From CAVVUC01 sp963751395 (GTDB lineage: Bacteria > Verrucomicrobiota > Verrucomicrobiia > Chthoniobacterales > Chthoniobacteraceae), in NCBI GenBank assembly GCA_963751395.1, contig CAVVUC010000001.1, forward strand, positions 1,798,001-1,862,000: 64,000 nucleotides of DNA. The letters run 5' to 3'. Made by a program: the position numbers and the translations under genes. The stretch's first letter is position 1, and each line of letters begins with the position of its first letter. This document shows, piece by piece, positions 8,013 to 17,227 of this stretch. The notes below the pieces were generated by a model. The model had not been told where the DNA came from, ran no database searches, and was given only the letters and a program-made list of their open reading frames with translations.

Positions 8013-8351
8013 ATACGATTTACACGGTCGGCTTGCATGAATGCTCTGCAAACGCCAACGGCGTTCGATCCTTTAGCCCAGGGTTGCGCGCCGCGCGCCA
8101 CCCTGGGGACCGTGACAAAGAACAGGACAAACCCTGACAGGGTTTCATCCTCCGCAAGCCGGGCGCGATGGATTCAACCCATTCAGCGTCGATAACCGAT
8201 GGATCGGAGCAGTCTAAAAGGGAAGTGAACTTCCCAACGAGGGTTGGTTCGCATTTTGTATCCATTACCCAGGGCAGCTCGTTCCTCGCGACCCTGGGCT
8301 GAGGGATGAAACGCCGTTGGCGTTCTCGCGGCATGATTGTGTAAATCGTAT
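8013..8351. repeat. 339-bp element with perfect 13-bp inverted ends
   Basis: The element begins with ATACGATTTACAC (8013-8025) and ends with its exact reverse complement (8339-8351). Inside each end lies an arm with the same further order: a block containing AACGCCAACGGCGTT, then AGCCCAGGGT. The whole is thus a long imperfect palindrome and not merely end-repeats. It encodes no transposase. Related pieces occur at 56982 and 57155-57205. It fills the gap between the resistance operon and the GH106 gene and touches the latter's stop codon. Confidence 0.75.
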
Positions 8352-11300
8352 CAATCGGTCTCGGCTGTTCGCAGGACGACTGGTCCGAGCAGTCCCGAAG
8401 GCAGCAGCGGGTCGCCCGCACGATGGGGATTGTAGGTGGTCCATGTCAGGCGTTTTTCGGCGGGCAAACCAGCGTCGGCGATGAGGCGGTTGACCCAGAG
8501 GTTCACGACGCGAATCTCCAGCGAGTTCCGGCCCGGCTTCATCGCGGCGGTGACATCGAGCGCGTAGGGTTCCTTCCAAACAACGCCAAGGTCGCAACCG
8601 TTCAGTTTCACGGAAGCGAGCACGGCGACTTTGCCGAGATCGAGCACTATTTTTTCTCCGGTCTTCAGCGCCGGCAGTTCAAATTCCTTCGTGTAAACCG
8701 CCGGGCCCGAGTAATGACGAACCCCTGTGTCGCTGTGTTCGCTCCACGAGATGAGCGCAGGAAATGAGACCTGTTCCGGCGCACCCCAACCGGGCTTGAA
8801 TCGAACGTCCCACGGGCCCGCGAGTTCCAGGCGCGGCGGCATCTCCGCAACGAGTTTTGTTTTGGCCAATGAACGCGGCTCCGTCGAATCGCCGCGCTCG
8901 CGGAAGATCACGAAAGTGGATGCGTTGGGTTCCAGCGTGAGCGGCACCTCGGTGCGGCCATTGACTTCGTGCCAGCCGCGAAGCTCCGTGATTTCTCCCG
9001 TGTCAGCATTCCAACGCTCTGGAGCGCGTCCGCTTGCACGAAAGGCCGCGACAACTTTCTCGCCCCGTGGTCGATGATTCGCCACAAAGTAAATGTCACA
9101 ATCAGCCGTCCGGCGGTGCGCATACAAGATGTTCGCATCCGCGCTGCCGGCCATGACTTCGAAATCTCTGGGCGTGTCGAGCGCTGCCAGCGCCTGCGCC
9201 GGTGTCAAACCCCACAGCATCCGCCCTTCGCCGGTCCGGTGTTCGCCCGCTTGCGGCAGCGGACCCGCGCCCCACAACTCGTCGGCAATTTTGCGGACTT
9301 CCTCGTCGCCTGCCGGTCCGTCGGCGAGACTCGGGGAACCGGCCGGCTTGGTCGGGCCCAGCACAGTTGCACCCGCATTGACGAGTGAGTGGAATTGCCT
9401 TGCCGCTGCGAGCGTAACCTGTTTTCCACCTGCAAGAATCAGCAGCCGGTAACTCATCCCATCGGGCAGGACGATACGGCCATCCTTTACACTCGCGCGG
9501 TTGATGAGCACCTCGTCGCCGCACACGTCGTAATCGTAACCGGCAGGCGGTGCGGGCCGCATCCGCCACGTCGCCACCTTGAGTGGTGTGTCGTTGCCGA
9601 GATGGTAGAGGATGTCCGCCACTGCGTGACCCTGGCGCATGAGATGCGACGAGCGGGCCAGCGACGTCCAGAACCCGTTGCTGTCCTCCCACCAGGTGTT
9701 GTGCCTCTGGTAGGGCACATAAAACCGATCCTGCGTGACTCCGGGCAGGCGATCGTCCCACGGTTGATGAACATAGGCGAGGACGACGAAGCGGTTGATG
9801 CCCTGCGCGAGCGCCGCGTCGGCAAACGGCTTCATCATGCCCGGATGCGCGTCCGCCCGGCTGCCGGTGAATGATTCGGAAGCGGCGACTGGCAGTCCAT
9901 AGACATGCGCGGCGCTTGAGGTCTCCTTGCAGTCGATCGTGCCGTCGGGCTGGCTCATCCAAAACTCAGCCATCGGGATGTCCGTGCGGCCTTTTGACTG
10001 GATGTTGTCGCTCGGCAGACAAGTCGCGATGCCGGGTGCCTGGGCCATGCAGGTCGTTCCATCGGCATGACAAAGTTTTTGAAACGCGCCAAAGTAGTCG
10101 TCGCTCATCAGGTCGGCGATCGTGCGGCGGACATCGAAGAGAAATTTGTCCGACTGTTCGCGGCTGCCGACGACGCAACCCATCATAGCCGGCAGGAAAC
10201 GGCGCATCGAATAGCCGCGCCGCTTTTCGAACTGCGCCTCGAAATCCGGCGTCCAGTTTTGCGAGCCGTGCTCGGCGCTGTCGATGTTGATCCCCGCGAG
10301 CTTCGCGCCCGGCACGCGACGCACTTCGCGGAGAATCACGCCGACGTAGTTTGTGAACTGCCGCTTGGTCGCCTCGGCGCTCAGCTTGTCACATTCGAGC
10401 CCCATGTTTTCGGGACGACCGTGCTTGGTCTTTGCGCCGGTCGGCGTGTGGCCCAGACGCAGAATCGTCCAGCGCCCCGGCGGCGCGTCCCACGAGAGTT
10501 TTCCGTCAGCACTGAGGTTCTTGTTAAGATCGATGACCTTTTCCGGATCGATCACCTCGCCGCCGGCATAAGCGGGCGTGCGGTCGGAATCGGAGAAATC
10601 GACGACATTGCCCGACTTTTTCTCCCATTGATCAATGCGGGGAGCGCCGCGCAACTGGACGCCGCCAATGACGAGATCATCGTCCTTCGCCGGGAAGTTG
10701 TGGCCCCAGTCGTGGAAGTTCAGTCGAAAAAAGCGCGCGGTCGTCGCTGGAAAAGCCACCGTCTGCTGCGTCCAATAGTCGTGCTGGAAACCGAGCGCAG
10801 GCAGCTCGCAAACCGACCGCCACTCATGCCCGTCGTCGCTCGCTTCGAGTTGGCCTATGGGTGGATTGAGCCGCATGCCCTGACCGTAGGCGTCGTCCGC
10901 CCAGGACGTCGGCACCTGCGTGGCAATGACCAGCGCCTTCGAGTTCACTCGCACCGAGTAGGTGAGGCTCCGCGCGGTCCATGGCCGTTCGTAATCGAGT
11001 TGGACAAGCACCGGACGCCCGTCCTTTGGCGGCGAAATGCGCGCCTTCTTTTTACCATCGGTGCTGAAGAGTTGCACAAGATCAACTGCGGCAGGATCGC
11101 TGGTGCGGATGGGTGTCGGCAAAGCCTCCGGCTCGCCGCCGGCTGGCGTCGGATAAGCGAGCACCGCCACATCGCGGTAGTAGTCGAGGTTGGTGGGCGG
11201 TTGCGGCAATGAGACAGACACGTGCCGTCCGCCCTCGACAACGGTTTCGCTCGCGACGAGCCGCTGCATCCCCAACGCGGGAGTGATCCACGGCCCGCCT

Positions 11301-11689
11301 GCGACATATCCGTCACTCACGTTGACCTCCAGCGTGAGGCCCAGCCGCGCACACTCCCCAGCGGCGAAACGCGATCGCTCCAGCCATTCCGGCGAGAGGC
11401 TTTTCAAGGCATCGGGCCGGTCGGTAAAGACCTGCTCGTAGAGCACAACGCCGCCAAAGCCGGCACGCTTCAGCGCCTCAAGATCCTGCGTGATGCCGTG
11501 ATCGGTTGTGACCGATTCGCCCCAATACCACCAAATGCCCGGACGCGCCGATACCGGCGGCTCAACAAAATTCTGTTCAAGAGAACTGGCGACGTTGGTT
11601 TGAGTAGCGGCGACAACTTTGACGTCTGCAAGCGCAGCGCATGCGATGAAAACTGCGGAGAGAAGGCAGCGGTTCAGGAAGTGTTTCAT
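8351..11689 (-). CDS. Secreted GH106-type alpha-L-rhamnosidase, copy 1
   Basis: A protein of 1112 residues with an N-terminal signal peptide (hydrophobic to about residue 22). The family opening follows at about 43-75: PPVSARPGIWWYWGESVTTD, then ITQDLEALKRAGFGGVVLYE. The large barrel region carries LEVNVSDGYVAGGPW and AGINIDSAEHGSQNW. C-terminal beta-sandwich modules end in the typical SGLLGPVVL. GH106 enzymes release rhamnose from pectin rhamnogalacturonan and similar glycans, which fits the acetylesterases at 13992-15769. Its stop codon overlaps the end of the palindromic element at 8013-8351. The paralogue at 41815 is only distantly similar. Confidence 0.82.
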   Translation of the reverse strand: MKHFLNRCLLSAVFIACAALADVKVVAATQTNVASSLEQNFVEPPVSARPGIWWYWGESVTTDHGITQDLEALKRAGFGGVVLYEQVFTDRPDALKSLSPEWLERSRFAAGECARLGLTLEVNVSDGYVAGGPWITPALGMQRLVASETVVEGGRHVSVSLPQPPTNLDYYRDVAVLAYPTPAGGEPEALPTPIRTSDPAAVDLVQLFSTDGKKKARISPPKDGRPVLVQLDYERPWTARSLTYSVRVNSKALVIATQVPTSWADDAYGQGMRLNPPIGQLEASDDGHEWRSVCELPALGFQHDYWTQQTVAFPATTARFFRLNFHDWGHNFPAKDDDLVIGGVQLRGAPRIDQWEKKSGNVVDFSDSDRTPAYAGGEVIDPEKVIDLNKNLSADGKLSWDAPPGRWTILRLGHTPTGAKTKHGRPENMGLECDKLSAEATKRQFTNYVGVILREVRRVPGAKLAGINIDSAEHGSQNWTPDFEAQFEKRRGYSMRRFLPAMMGCVVGSREQSDKFLFDVRRTIADLMSDDYFGAFQKLCHADGTTCMAQAPGIATCLPSDNIQSKGRTDIPMAEFWMSQPDGTIDCKETSSAAHVYGLPVAASESFTGSRADAHPGMMKPFADAALAQGINRFVVLAYVHQPWDDRLPGVTQDRFYVPYQRHNTWWEDSNGFWTSLARSSHLMRQGHAVADILYHLGNDTPLKVATWRMRPAPPAGYDYDVCGDEVLINRASVKDGRIVLPDGMSYRLLILAGGKQVTLAAARQFHSLVNAGATVLGPTKPAGSPSLADGPAGDEEVRKIADELWGAGPLPQAGEHRTGEGRMLWGLTPAQALAALDTPRDFEVMAGSADANILYAHRRTADCDIYFVANHRPRGEKVVAAFRASGRAPERWNADTGEITELRGWHEVNGRTEVPLTLEPNASTFVIFRERGDSTEPRSLAKTKLVAEMPPRLELAGPWDVRFKPGWGAPEQVSFPALISWSEHSDTGVRHYSGPAVYTKEFELPALKTGEKIVLDLGKVAVLASVKLNGCDLGVVWKEPYALDVTAAMKPGRNSLEIRVVNLWVNRLIADAGLPAEKRLTWTTYNPHRAGDPLLPSGLLGPVVLRTAETD

Positions 11690-11813
11690 GGGGAATGCTC
11701 ATTCGTGTGGTGCTGGTGAGGTTTAGATGCCACGCAGCAAATTGATTGGCAATCAGCATCACGCCAACCCGCTCGACTTTTCACGGAATGCGCTTATTTT
11801 CCACGCTCACAAA

Positions 11814-13055
11814 ATGAACAAGCCACGCGTTCTCATCGGCATGAGCGGCGGAGTCGATAGCTCTGTTGCCGCGTATCTGCTCAAGCAGCAGGGCTACGAC
11901 TGCGTCGGCGTGACGTTGAAGGTGTGGCCGCAGGATTGCATCACGCGGGCCGAGGACAAATGCTGCGGGCCGCAGGCCATCGCCGATGCGCGCGGTGTGG
12001 CTCACGCGCTGGGCATTCCGCATTACGTCGTCGATGAGGCGGATCAGTTCGAGAAGCAGGTGATCGACTACTTTGCCAGCGAGTATCAGGCCGGGCGCAC
12101 GCCGAACCCGTGCGTGATGTGCAACGAGAAGCTCAAGTTCGGGAACCTTTGGGAGAAGGCCCGCGCGCTCGGCGCGGAGTTCATCGCCACCGGTCACTAC
12201 GCAATCATCGAGCATCACGACGGCCATTCGGTTCTGCGCAAAGGCCGCGATCCGCGCAAGGATCAGTCGTATTTTCTGTTCAGCCTTCGCCAGCAGCAAT
12301 TGCAGCGCGCGCTCACGCCGCTCGGCGCGATGTCGAAGCCGGAGATTCGCGACATTGCCCGCTCGCTCGGGTTGAAGGTCGCCGACAAAGTGGACAGCCA
12401 GGAAATCTGCTTCGTGCCGGGCAACGATTACAAAGCGTTTTTGAAAACGCACATGGCCGCGGGAGAGTTTCATCCCGGCGGGATCTACGACAAAAGCGGC
12501 ACCCGCATCGCGGAGCACGAGGGCATCGAGATGTTTACGATCGGTCAGCGAAAAGGCCTGCCGGGCGGCTCGCCGAAGCCGCGTTATGTCATCGACATCG
12601 ATCCCGAAACAAGCAGCGTGATCATTGGCGACGAGGAGGATCTGGTGAGCGAGGAGTTTGAAATCGACCGGGTGAACTGGCTCGACGATCGGGGAGCGCA
12701 CGCGTCCTCGCGTGCTATCGTCGGCGTCCCTGCGGACGATTCTTTGCCTGCACGCGCAACGTCACGTTTATCGGGAATGGCAGCTTCGCTGGTTGGAGAG
12801 GAGTTTCAAGCGGGGACGCTTGAAACGACACGCGGGACGCGCGCGCTCCCCTGCAGCGCCACCGTGAAAATCCGTTATGCCCATCCCGGCACCGCGGCCA
12901 CGGTATTCCCACTCGCAAATGGCCGCGCCCTTGTCCGCTTGCACGAGCCGCAACGCGCCGTCACTCCCGGCCAGGCGGCGGTGATTTACGAAGGCGACCG
13001 CGTTCTCGGCGGCGGATGGATTTGCCGCCAAACAATCGCTGTTCCCGCCTGTTAA
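11814..13055 (+). CDS. mnmA: tRNA-specific 2-thiouridylase MnmA, with inserted segment
   Basis: MnmA places sulfur on U34 of Lys, Glu and Gln tRNAs. The PP-loop SGGVDSSVAAYLL is at residues 9-21. The nucleophile cysteine motif NPCVMCNEKLKFG and the second conserved cysteine DSQEICFVPG are both present. I start at the ATG at 11814, directly before NKPRVLIG; the frame is open to 11727 but that part is not family-like. The protein is 413 residues, about 50 longer than usual, because residues of roughly 293-345 are encoded by a palindromic DNA element (12691-12851). Beyond it the normal C-terminal barrel resumes with ATVKIRYAHPG. All catalytic parts lie before the insertion, so the enzyme may still work. 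Confidence 0.93.
   Translation: MNKPRVLIGMSGGVDSSVAAYLLKQQGYDCVGVTLKVWPQDCITRAEDKCCGPQAIADARGVAHALGIPHYVVDEADQFEKQVIDYFASEYQAGRTPNPCVMCNEKLKFGNLWEKARALGAEFIATGHYAIIEHHDGHSVLRKGRDPRKDQSYFLFSLRQQQLQRALTPLGAMSKPEIRDIARSLGLKVADKVDSQEICFVPGNDYKAFLKTHMAAGEFHPGGIYDKSGTRIAEHEGIEMFTIGQRKGLPGGSPKPRYVIDIDPETSSVIIGDEEDLVSEEFEIDRVNWLDDRGAHASSRAIVGVPADDSLPARATSRLSGMAASLVGEEFQAGTLETTRGTRALPCSATVKIRYAHPGTAATVFPLANGRALVRLHEPQRAVTPGQAAVIYEGDRVLGGGWICRQTIAVPAC
12691..12851. repeat. Palindromic MITE-like element inside mnmA
   Basis: About 160 bases bounded by 17-bp inverted ends (12691-12707 and 12835-12851) with one mismatch, starting GGGGAGCGCACGCGTCC. An inner hairpin TTTCAAGCG/CGCTTGAAA lies at about 12803-12824. 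It adds about 53 codons without stop or frameshift between VNWLDD and PCSATVKIRY. The encoded stretch is rich in A, S, R and T and matches nothing in MnmA. Confidence 0.8.
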
Positions 13056-13059
13056 TCCG

Positions 13060-13386
13060 ATGCGCGAAGAAGTCCTTCTCGCCTACAGCACATTCGCCGA
13101 CGCCGACACGGCGAGGAAAGTCGCGCGCACACTCGTCGAGGAACGGCTCGTTGCGTGCGCGAACATCGTGCCGCAGGTCGAGTCGATCTACCGCTGGAAG
13201 AGTGCAGTCGAAACCGCGGCCGAGGCACTCGTCATTTTTAAGACCACTCACGGACGCTATCAGCAGTTCGAGCAAAGGCTGCGCGAACTGCATCCCTACG
13301 AAGTCCCGGAGATCATCGCCATCCAACCGCGCGACGGACTGTTCAGCTACATGAACTGGGTGGTCGAGTCGTGCGGAGAGGCTTAA
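13060..13386 (+). CDS. cutA: CutA-type divalent-cation tolerance protein
   Basis: A 108-residue protein with the full CutA1 pattern: VLLAYSTFADADTARKVAR, then LVEERLVACANIVPQVES, IYRWK and the C-terminal LHPYEVPEIIAI. CutA forms very stable cytoplasmic trimers and was linked to copper tolerance in E. coli, though its real role is unsettled. It starts four bases after the mnmA stop, so the two are likely co-transcribed. No connection with the metal operon at 371-7902 is implied by position. Confidence 0.93.
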   Translation: MREEVLLAYSTFADADTARKVARTLVEERLVACANIVPQVESIYRWKSAVETAAEALVIFKTTHGRYQQFEQRLRELHPYEVPEIIAIQPRDGLFSYMNWVVESCGEA

Positions 13387-13444
13387 CCGTGTCTGGACAT
13401 CGCAGGGCTGATTGTGCGAGCCTTCGGGGCATCAAACTGCGGCC

Positions 13445-13981
13445 ATGAATTTAGTCACCGTCCGTTGCAACAACTGCGGCGCACCGCTGCAAGTCTCCGA
13501 CTCGGCGAAGTATGTGACGTGCAATTTCTGCAACACGCAGCTCGCGATTCGCGCGACCGATTCAGCGGTGTTCACCGAGCAGATCGAGGCGCTGGTCAGG
13601 AAGACGGACGACATCGCTGAGAACCTCGATGTGATCCGCATTCAGAATGAAATCGAGAAACTCGACCGCGAGTTTGCCATGGAACGCGAGCGGCATCTTG
13701 TGTCGGGAAAGGACGGGACAAAACAAGAGCCGAGTTCGATTTCAGCGATCATTGGAGGGGTGCTGGCGATTGTGTTTGCGATTTTTTGGATGGGCGGTGC
13801 GTCGAGCGCGGGAGCTCCGCCCTTTTTCTCCGCGTTCGGAATCATATTCATCGTGGCCGCACTCGTAATGATCATCACGAGTGTCGCCAAGTCTTCGTCG
13901 CTCGACAACGCGCGCAGTCGTTACGAGTCGCAGCGAGCCCTTCTGGAAGCGGAACTCTCCAAGGCGCAGGCCGGTCTCTGA
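13445..13981 (+). CDS. Zinc-ribbon membrane protein of unknown function
   Basis: A 178-residue protein starting at ATG 13445. It has an N-terminal zinc ribbon with two CxxC pairs (RCNNCGAPL and TCNFCNTQL). A charged, probably coiled-coil segment follows (about 45-85), then two adjacent transmembrane helices (about 97-115 and 121-140) and a second helical tail. The plan, a cytosolic zinc ribbon tethered to the membrane, is common in uncharacterised bacterial proteins. No catalytic motif is visible. It follows cutA by 58 bases in the same direction. Confidence 0.75.
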   Translation: MNLVTVRCNNCGAPLQVSDSAKYVTCNFCNTQLAIRATDSAVFTEQIEALVRKTDDIAENLDVIRIQNEIEKLDREFAMERERHLVSGKDGTKQEPSSISAIIGGVLAIVFAIFWMGGASSAGAPPFFSAFGIIFIVAALVMIITSVAKSSSLDNARSRYESQRALLEAELSKAQAGL

Positions 13982-13991
13982 ATGGCTGGAA

Positions 13992-14864
13992 TCAAAGCGC
14001 TGCCGGAGCGACTGCGTCGGCGGCTTTGCTGAAATACTTCGCGAGCGGGTTCGGTTTGAGTGCCTTCAAGCCGGAGATCACGGCTGCTGCGCTGAATTTT
14101 GCTCCCTCGACGGAAGTGTGAGTACCCTTGTCGGCGAACAGCGTCTCGACCTGTGGTTGTCCGAGTTTCTCGTAGCCGCGCGCGATGATCGCGTTGAGGT
14201 CGATGAATTGTGCGCCGGTCGCCTTTGCGGCGTTGGCCGTCCATTTCACAAACGTTTCGCTCTCGCGGCGCTGGATTTTGCCGTCCTTCCAACTCTTGTG
14301 CGGCACCATCGAACAGAAAATGACGGTCGCACCCCTGGTCTTCGCTTCGTTTCCGTACTTCCGCATATACCAGCCGAAACTATGCACGGTCTCGATTCTG
14401 CCGTCGGGCTTCGCGACACCCTCGGTTTCCTCGCCTTCGCTCTTGAGGGAGCCACGGAACTTTCCACGCTCGTCGAGCGGGCCGACGTCGTTGTGGCCGA
14501 ACTGCACGACGACAAAATCGCCGGGCTTCAGCTCCTTCAGAACGGCATCCCATTTCCCTTCGTTGATGAACGTGCGGCTGCTGCGTCCGCCGATGGCGCG
14601 GTTGATCACATTGATTTTTGCCGGGTCAAAATACGCGCCTATTTCCTGCGCCCATCCGCGCATCTGGCCATTACTCCGTAGTGTGGAATCACCCACAAAG
14701 AATACCGTTGACAGATTGTTTCTGGTGGCCTTTTCCGCGCCAAACTTCGAGTCGTCCACAACCGGCCGGGCGTCCTCCTGCGCGAGCAGGGTGGCGATCG
14801 AGAGAACTCCCGCGAATGCGCAAACAAACAGGCGTGAGTTGTAAAACAGGGCAGGGGCTCTCAT
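13992..14864 (-). CDS. Secreted rhamnogalacturonan acetylesterase (CE12/SGNH), copy 1
   Basis: A 290-residue SGNH hydrolase with a signal peptide (cleavage near LLAQ). Block I with the nucleophile serine is VFFVGDSTLRSNG. The block II-like glycine region is NRAIGGRSSRTF, block III is VVQFGHND, and the C-terminal Asp/His element is DKGTHTSVEGAKF. CE12 enzymes remove acetyl groups from rhamnogalacturonan and open the chain to rhamnosidases and lyases. The start codon overlaps the stop of copy 2 by one base (TAATG), so translation is coupled. A pair of tandem paralogues suggests different acetyl positions or substrates. Confidence 0.87.
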   Translation of the reverse strand: MRAPALFYNSRLFVCAFAGVLSIATLLAQEDARPVVDDSKFGAEKATRNNLSTVFFVGDSTLRSNGQMRGWAQEIGAYFDPAKINVINRAIGGRSSRTFINEGKWDAVLKELKPGDFVVVQFGHNDVGPLDERGKFRGSLKSEGEETEGVAKPDGRIETVHSFGWYMRKYGNEAKTRGATVIFCSMVPHKSWKDGKIQRRESETFVKWTANAAKATGAQFIDLNAIIARGYEKLGQPQVETLFADKGTHTSVEGAKFSAAAVISGLKALKPNPLAKYFSKAADAVAPAAL

Positions 14865-15769
14865 TACTTCGCTTTGGTGAAAGGTGGAACCTCACGAGCC
14901 GCATCGGAAAAATAACGGTCGAACGGTTTGCCCGGCAGCGCCTTCAAACCGGCGATCGCCGCTCGCGCATTGAACTCCGCGCCGGCTGGACTCGCGTGCA
15001 GTCTGCCATCGCCGAAGAGCGGCAGCGCCTGCTCCGGCCCGATTTTTTCCAGCGCCTCGGCGATGATTTCGTTGTGATCGATGAAAAGGCATCCGGTCGC
15101 CTCCGCCGCCTGACGCGCCCACTCGCCGTAGTTGTTTGGAGTCGCACGAGCCACCTTCTCATCCTTCCAGCTATTGCGAGGGACAAGCGACATGACAATC
15201 GGGATCGCTCCCTTGGCCTTCACGTCGTTCACGTATTTTCGCATATACCAGCCGAAGCTATGCACAACCTCGTGCTTGCCGGTGAGGATGTTGTCGATCT
15301 CCTGCGTTTCCTCGCCGACGCCTTTGATCGTTCCGCGTGCGCGCGTCGAGGGAGTGACCGGCGGCTTCTCGTTGATCGCGCCGCCGTCGTTGTGTCCGAA
15401 CTCGAGGATGACGTAATCACCTTTCTGCAACATCGCGACCACCGCCGCCCAGCGCCCTTCGGTCTGGTAAGTCCGGCTGCTGCGTCCGCCGATGGCCTGG
15501 TTGACGACGTTGATTTTCTTCGGATCGAAATACTTCGCCATCTCGTCGCCCCAGCCGCGCTGGCCGGGGGTGCCGACCCTCATCGTGGAATCGCCCACGA
15601 GATAAAGCGTGGGCAGAGATTTGTCGGATTTGACCTGTAGCTTGAACTTCGCAGCGTCCTCCACGGGATGGTCTTCCTCGGCCCGGGCACCCGGAGTTGT
15701 CGCGAGAAGGAAGGCCAGGCCGGCGAGAGCCAGCAGGGAACGGGTGGGGGATTGTTTGGTGAATTTCAT
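14864..15769 (-). CDS. Secreted rhamnogalacturonan acetylesterase (CE12/SGNH), copy 2
   Basis: A 301-residue paralogue of the downstream gene with a signal peptide ending near TPGARAEE. The motifs are YLVGDSTMRVG, NQAIGGRSSRTYQTEGRW, VILEFGHNDGG and the Asp/His element GDGRLHASPAGAEF. It shares HSFGWYMRKY with copy 1. It lies 11 bases after the unknown gene at 15781 and overlaps copy 1, giving a three-gene minus-strand operon. The function in pectin deacetylation is inferred from family. Confidence 0.87.
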   Translation of the reverse strand: MKFTKQSPTRSLLALAGLAFLLATTPGARAEEDHPVEDAAKFKLQVKSDKSLPTLYLVGDSTMRVGTPGQRGWGDEMAKYFDPKKINVVNQAIGGRSSRTYQTEGRWAAVVAMLQKGDYVILEFGHNDGGAINEKPPVTPSTRARGTIKGVGEETQEIDNILTGKHEVVHSFGWYMRKYVNDVKAKGAIPIVMSLVPRNSWKDEKVARATPNNYGEWARQAAEATGCLFIDHNEIIAEALEKIGPEQALPLFGDGRLHASPAGAEFNARAAIAGLKALPGKPFDRYFSDAAREVPPFTKAK

Positions 15770-15780
15770 GATACGGAGTT

Positions 15781-17055
15781 TTATTGCACTTTGCCGAAGG
15801 CTCTTGTGGTGAGTTTGAACTGCCGCGCGGCGATTTCTCCACGCAGCCGGGGCGAGACTTCGCCGCTCACGAGAACCACCACACCGCGCACATTGGGATC
15901 TTCGGCCTGTGCTTTTGTGATCGCGTTGGCGGCTCCGGCGACACGGCTCGTCCAGAGCACATAATCGCGGTTGGCCGGAATGACGATGTTTCCGGCCACG
16001 TCCCGGCAGACGACCACGGGCCCGAGCTTTTGCAGGCCGTGAATCGGGATGTTGCGGTTGTTGTAGGTGGCCATGAGCATCGCAGTTCGCTGGTAAAAAT
16101 ACGCTCCGTTTTCATCGCGCGCGGAGCTGGCCAGATCGACGAAACGCTGGAGTGTCGGGAGCGATCCAAGCGACAAAAGGCAGCGCGTGATGATGGTCTG
16201 GCGGGTTGGTGAGTAATGCTTGTTGGCGAAGAATCCGTTGACGCTTTCCGCGGGGATGCCCAGGCCGAGGAGGATACGCCGGTTCTTGGCGCGCAGTTCC
16301 TCGGGCGTTTGCTCGACGATGTCCTTTTTCGCTTCCAAACCCGAGCTGCCCACAGTGATTCCGAGTCCGACGCCCGGTGGGAGCACGAGGCTTGTCCCGA
16401 GGCTCATGGTCAGTCCGCCCATCACTTGCGCCCAGGCAATTTCACCCAGCGCTTTTTGCAGTTCCTTGTTCGAGGAGTAAGGATCGACTCCGATCTTCAC
16501 GGCGAGCGCCCGTTTCGCCCTTGCGACACCTGTGGCATTCTCGATCCCGCTTCCTTCCGAACCGCTGCGGCTTTTGCCTGCACTGCTGATGGCTTTACCG
16601 GCGCTGGAAAACATCTTCCCGATGCCCGATGGCAATGATTTCACTGCTCCGATTGGATCGGCGATGATTTCTCCGGCCTGGTTCAGCTTGGCCTTTCCCG
16701 CTTTCGCCATCGCCTTCCCGAAGGTCTCACCTCTGCTGATGGAGTTGAGCTCCTCGAGCGCAAGAAACTCGGCCACCCGCGTGCGAAGCATGTCGTCGCC
16801 CTTCACGTCGTAACCGCCGGCTTCGGTTGTGATCCGATAGTGATTGTCCAGACCGTCGTTCCAAACCGTGTCACCGATTTGATAGTTCGGCCCACGGAGG
16901 AAATTCGCATCGAAAAGTGCCGAGGCGGAAAACGAATACGGCTGCTCGTATCCTGTCGCAGCGGGTTGATTCTGCGAGGGGGCGTTTTCTTGGGCGCTCA
17001 GGCGTGTGGCGCATGCGAGGACGGTGATCGCCAGCAGGAGGAGGGGAGTTTTCAT
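15781..17055 (-). CDS. Secreted protein of unknown function
   Basis: A 424-residue protein with a clear signal peptide (MKTPLLLLAITVLACATRLS then AQ). I do not recognise a family. Residues 95-170 are rich in A, G, K and S with repeats such as KAISSAGKS. A glycine-rich hydrophobic stretch (about 210-245) could be membrane-associated or amphipathic. The C-terminal half reads like a compact globular domain (VVVCRDVAGNIVIPANRDYVLW). It is the first gene of the operon with the two acetylesterases, so a surface or periplasmic role near pectin breakdown is possible but unproven. Confidence 0.7.
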   Translation of the reverse strand: MKTPLLLLAITVLACATRLSAQENAPSQNQPAATGYEQPYSFSASALFDANFLRGPNYQIGDTVWNDGLDNHYRITTEAGGYDVKGDDMLRTRVAEFLALEELNSISRGETFGKAMAKAGKAKLNQAGEIIADPIGAVKSLPSGIGKMFSSAGKAISSAGKSRSGSEGSGIENATGVARAKRALAVKIGVDPYSSNKELQKALGEIAWAQVMGGLTMSLGTSLVLPPGVGLGITVGSSGLEAKKDIVEQTPEELRAKNRRILLGLGIPAESVNGFFANKHYSPTRQTIITRCLLSLGSLPTLQRFVDLASSARDENGAYFYQRTAMLMATYNNRNIPIHGLQKLGPVVVCRDVAGNIVIPANRDYVLWTSRVAGAANAITKAQAEDPNVRGVVVLVSGEVSPRLRGEIAARQFKLTTRAFGKVQ

Positions 17056-17227
17056 TTGGAATTTTCGGTTTGGAAAAAGGTTCGGATCGGAACGGGGCCA
17101 GCCCGGGCCGGGTTCTTGCGATGGAGTGCATCGTTATTGCGGAAGACTCCCCGCGTCAAACCCGATTCGCCCGAGTCGTCATTTGACACGTCCGGTGATT
17201 GCGCGACTCTCAAAAGTTGAAAACCCG

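Noticed and set aside
8013..8351. CRISPR-like or riboswitch interpretation of the palindromic element
   Set aside because: There are only two mirrored arms and no regular direct repeats with spacers. The arms recur at another locus, so a mobile or dispersed repeat explains it better.
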